The notes below the pieces were generated by a model that saw only the letters and a list, made by a program, of their open reading frames with translations, was not told the origin of the DNA and made no database searches. The position numbers and the translations under genes were made by a program. This document shows, piece after piece, positions 16,407 to 19,022 of a stretch of 19,022 nt of DNA. The DNA lies in the NCBI GenBank assembly GCA_020328135.1, contig JAIXNA010000001.1, positions 1 through 19,022 on the forward strand, given 5' to 3'. How positions within the stretch are numbered: the stretch's first letter is position 1; every line of letters begins with the position of its first letter. Source of the DNA: Candidatus Endomicrobiellum dinenymphae (GTDB lineage: Bacteria > Elusimicrobiota > Endomicrobiia > Endomicrobiales > Endomicrobiaceae).

Positions 16407-16784
16407 AATAAAAGAAAATATGAACAAAATAAAAAAGATTTTATTTGCGCGCTATCAGCAGGACATAAAACTCAAAATGAATGTTATGTTGTTTCACAGG
16501 CAGATTTAATACCTACTATATATCATCTTATGGGAATTAAAAAGTCTTTTTCTGCTATTGGAACAAATGCCCTGGATAAGGATGCAAATCATTTTGCTTT
16601 AATAAATGACGGAGATATACTTTTTGTTGAAAACAACAATTACATAAAACACAATCGTTCAATGCTAACGGAAACTTCGTTAGATAAAAACAATAACGAA
16701 TTAAAACAGATGCAAGAAACTCTGCTTTCTCTTGATAAGGCTTTGTATTCTATATTGCAAAATAATAAGCGGTATAAAGAATAA
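16407..16784 (+). pseudogene. C-terminal remnant of a sulfatase / LtaS-MdoB-like membrane protein
   Basis: The frame is open from 16407, just after a stop codon at 16404-16406, to the stop at 16782-16784, but no start fits the family. An ATG at 16530 allows only an 84-residue product. From about 16449 the translation reads FICALSAGHKTQ, then VSQADLIPTIYHLMGIK and FSAIGTNAL. This is the order found near the C-terminus of sulfatase-fold phosphoglycerol transferases: a PFIIYxPG-like strand, then VSQxDxxPTIxxLxG, then a conserved closing domain. The N-terminal membrane helices and metal-binding half are missing. It sits directly after the pur terminator, so a deletion has probably removed the front of the gene. 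Confidence 0.7.
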
Positions 16785-16810
16785 TTAAAAATTTAAAAAA
16801 GGCTGCAATT

Positions 16811-17599
16811 ATGCCAAGTAAGCTAGAAAAGCAAGGCAACAAACGGACTTTCAGGCATTATGACGATGGCAAACAAAAAAGAAAAACCATAGAGGCTTTT
16901 TCCTTTAAGGAAGCTCAACGATTTCAATTGGAGTTCTTGTCAAAAGATACAAACAAAAATGTGGAAAAGGCGAAATTCCGATTGTAGACTTTATGGACAA
17001 ATATTTTCAATATTCTCAAACAAATAAAGCTCTTAGAACTCTTAGAGCGATAAGCAAACGATAAATCATTTTATATCAAAAATCCACAAATAAAACAGTT
17101 GAAAGATATTACGTTTGAAACAATACAAGCCTACAAAATGTCAGAATGGTCAATTCCATCAATTTAAAACTTACTAGAATAAAATCTATGCCATCTGCTG
17201 CTAAAAATATGTTCAACTACATAAAAATAAGTCCGGCAACCTAAGAAAATACTGCATTTTTTAAATATTGACGAAATACAAAAGTACAAAACTGCAAATA
17301 TCAAAAAAGATATTTATTATTTTGCAAATCTAGTGTCTTTGTATACAGGATTTAGACCCGAAGAAGTATTGTTTTTAAGAAACAGACATAGATTTACTGG
17401 AAAACGAATATCGGTTAACCCAAAAAGCGAAGAATAGCAGTCAAAAACACATGAAGTTCGCGCCGTTTCTATAAGCGATAACCTATTGCCGCCTATACTG
17501 AAAGAACTTTACGATTTGTGTCCTAAGTCAGATTGGCTAATAACGGATTATACCTGGCGCATACCAAGTTATCAAAATTTTACCCAATGCGCTGCATAA
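16811..17599 (+). pseudogene. Degraded tyrosine recombinase (phage-type integrase)
   Basis: The reading frame shifts at least four times and has stops at 16985, 17062, 17165, 17242 and 17435. Joined piecewise, it gives an N-terminal arm-type domain (YDDGKQKRKTIEAFSFKEAQ), a SAM-like core-binding part (KNPQIKQLKDITFETIQAYK; TRIKSMPSAAKNMFNYIK) and the start of the catalytic domain: KKILHFLNIDEI, then YTGFRPEEVLFL, containing the first catalytic Arg in the TGxRxxE box near 17350. The segment with HEVRAVSISD and LPPILKEL follows. The HxLRHT box and the catalytic Tyr are absent, so the 3' end is also lost. No intact attachment site or flanking tRNA is visible. It is a relic of an integrated element. 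Confidence 0.85.
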
Positions 17600-17707
17600 T
17601 GTTTAAAAGATGGGACACTTCTGATATATAGAAACGACAACGAGATATATGCCAATGTAGGTCAAGCCTACACAAATCAAAACACAGTATCAAAACTTCC
17701 GTTTTAG
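17600..17707 (+). pseudogene. Short in-frame tail after the integrase remnant, unrecognised
   Basis: In the same frame as the last integrase segment, immediately past its TAA, 35 codons are open (starting CLKDGTLLIYRND) up to a TAG at 17705-17707. I do not recognise the sequence. It may belong to another gene joined to the integrase by deletion. The AT-rich 17708-17831 beyond holds nothing that I can name. Confidence 0.3.
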
Positions 17708-17831
17708 TTAGTCTTATTTTGGTCTTACAATTTGTTCTTGAATGCTTTTAAGCGTTTTTATAAGTTTTCAAACAATTCTAAAATTGCTTTATTTTTCAAT
17801 GATTTTTTTGTTTTCAGTCGAGTTTTTAAAA

Positions 17832-18854
17832 TTAGTATAATAGCTCCCTGCCAACAGCTTTGGCAACCAAATCCAGTTCTTTCATCAAATTCTTAAATTG
17901 ATCAGGCAATAAACTTTGCGGTCCATCCGAAAGCGCAAGCTCCGGCTGAGGATGAACTTCTATAATAATACCGTCAGCTCCAGCAGCAACACATGCTTTA
18001 GCCATTGTGCCAACATGTTCTCTAATGCCTATTCCGTGCGACGGATCCAAAACTACGGGCAAATGTGAAAGCTTTTTCAATACGGGCACAGCATTTAAAT
18101 CCATTGTAAATCTTGTAGCAGTTTCAAAAGTCCTTATGCCTCTCTCACAAAGAATAACATTGTAGTTACCCTGAGAAAGAATATACTCAGCTGAGAGCAA
18201 AAGCTCCTTTATTGTAGTAGCCATACCTCTTTTTAAAAGTACAGGTTTTTTTTGCTTCCCAGCTGCTTTTAAGAGATCATAATTTTGAACATTTCTTGCG
18301 CCTATTTGAACAATACTACAATACTTAGAGACAAGCCCAACCTGCTCAACAGTCATAGCCTCGCTGACAGTAGGCATGTGTATTTTTGCGCCTGCGTTTT
18401 TAATATACTCTAAACCTTTTTCTCCGAGACCCTGAAAAGCATAGGGCGAACTTCTAGGCTTGTACGCACCGCCGCGCAATATGGTTGAACCTGCAGATTT
18501 AACTATTTTTGCGGTATTAATCATCAATTCTTTATCCTCAATAGCACAGGGTCCTGCTATAACATGTATTCTTTTACCGCCAATTTCAATATCTCTGCTT
18601 ATCCTAACTATTGTATTTTCTTTTTTAAATTCTCTTGAAGCAAGCTTATAAGGCTTCTGTATTTCACTTACGTGTTCTACAGTATCCATCGCTTCAAAAG
18701 CTTCTTTGTACTTTTCAGCATATTCGCCTATCATACCTATAATTGTAAAATCTTTTCCTTTTGAAATATGAGGCTTATATCCAAAAACTTTTATTTTGTC
18801 TGTTACCGCCTTAATATCCTTTTGCTTTGAACCTTTTTTTAATGTTATTATCAT
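17832..18854 (-). CDS. aroF: 3-deoxy-7-phosphoheptulonate synthase (DAHP synthase), type I-beta with N-terminal regulatory domain
   Basis: First enzyme of the shikimate pathway, condensing phosphoenolpyruvate with erythrose 4-phosphate. Residues 1-70 form a ferredoxin-like, ACT-type domain like that of the Thermotoga maritima enzyme, where it mediates feedback inhibition by tyrosine or phenylalanine. The barrel follows from about 95 with AGPCAIE (100-106), [16 protein letters not shown] (127-142), and KRGM (208-211). Likely metal ligands are Cys103, His273, Glu299 and Asp310. The length of 340 is normal for this subtype. GGAGGT six bases upstream supports the ATG. The end of pheA lies 72 bases upstream on the same strand, so the two probably form an aromatic amino-acid operon. 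Enolase, in the same window, makes its substrate phosphoenolpyruvate. Confidence 0.96.
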   Translation of the reverse strand: MIITLKKGSKQKDIKAVTDKIKVFGYKPHISKGKDFTIIGMIGEYAEKYKEAFEAMDTVEHVSEIQKPYKLASREFKKENTIVRISRDIEIGGKRIHVIAGPCAIEDKELMINTAKIVKSAGSTILRGGAYKPRSSPYAFQGLGEKGLEYIKNAGAKIHMPTVSEAMTVEQVGLVSKYCSIVQIGARNVQNYDLLKAAGKQKKPVLLKRGMATTIKELLLSAEYILSQGNYNVILCERGIRTFETATRFTMDLNAVPVLKKLSHLPVVLDPSHGIGIREHVGTMAKACVAAGADGIIIEVHPQPELALSDGPQSLLPDQFKNLMKELDLVAKAVGRELLY

Positions 18855-18926
18855 ATTGTTACCTCCGTTGATTTTTTTAGTTTAGCCATCAATTTTGCCT
18901 TATAGCTTAGCTCTTGACTATTATAA

Positions 18927-19022
18927 CTAAGCCCTTGGATAACTGCCTAGACTTTTTACAAAAATACTTTTACGTTTTAGACTTTCTATTGTTACCGCTA
19001 TATTTTTATCCTCAACATGCCC
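18927..19022 (-). CDS. pheA: Prephenate dehydratase, C-terminal end (partial)
   Basis: Only the last 31 codons and the stop are inside the window; the gene continues beyond the right edge. The translation starts GHVEDKNIAVTIESL and ends FVKSLGSYPRA. This is the characteristic finish of the ACT regulatory domain of prephenate dehydratase (P-protein), where GHxED binds phenylalanine and LGSYPRA closes the domain. The enzyme converts prephenate to phenylpyruvate for phenylalanine synthesis. A chorismate mutase fusion at the N-terminus cannot be judged. It is upstream of aroF on the same strand, consistent with a shared transcript. Confidence 0.85.
   Translation of the reverse strand, partial: GHVEDKNIAVTIESLKRKSIFVKSLGSYPRA

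Overview
The window looks like chromosome of a strictly anaerobic, AT-rich, Gram-negative bacterium. The supporting signs are a class III (oxygen-sensitive) ribonucleotide reductase, an outer-membrane autotransporter, a lipoprotein, and a run of decayed genes beside intact biosynthetic genes. The mix of intact amino-acid, purine and NAD synthesis with pseudogenes resembles Endomicrobium-like Elusimicrobiota, such as termite-gut flagellate symbionts. That placement is inference from gene content and composition, not a database result.

Layout. 1-1490: enolase (eno, minus), with a perfect 79-bp copy of part of its 3' end lying downstream of its stop codon. 1491-1693: hairpin-rich intergenic element. 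1694-5860 (minus): a two-gene surface module, a lipoprotein with cysteine-framed helical repeats followed by an autotransporter with a beta-helix passenger and an unusual C-terminal extension after the barrel. 6207-8180 (plus): L-lactate dehydrogenase (ldh) and quinolinate synthase (nadA). 8232-11433 (plus): the anaerobic ribonucleotide reductase locus. It has a good promoter, a 16-bp palindrome resembling an NrdR box, nrdD, a separately encoded 61-residue glycyl-radical polypeptide, and the activase nrdG. 11655-16290 (plus): purC, a tandemly duplicated purS, purL and purQ, tightly coupled and ending in a long hairpin and an intrinsic-type terminator. 16407-17707: remnants of a sulfatase/LtaS-like protein and a frameshifted tyrosine recombinase. 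17832-19022 (minus): DAHP synthase (aroF) and, upstream, the last 31 codons of prephenate dehydratase (pheA).

How the genes fit together. Eno and Ldh serve fermentative glycolysis. NadA supplies NAD. AroF and PheA are the entry and a terminal branch step of aromatic amino-acid synthesis. PurC and PurSLQ make purines, which NrdD with its radical subunit and NrdG converts to deoxynucleotides.

The most notable observation is the division of NrdD: the large chain ends just after its zinc-binding Cys quartet, and the glycyl-radical loop is made from a separate gene with its own ribosome binding site. The cysteine-repeat lipoprotein and its autotransporter neighbour are the least explained genes. 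No tRNA, rRNA, CRISPR array, complete insertion sequence or replication origin was seen.
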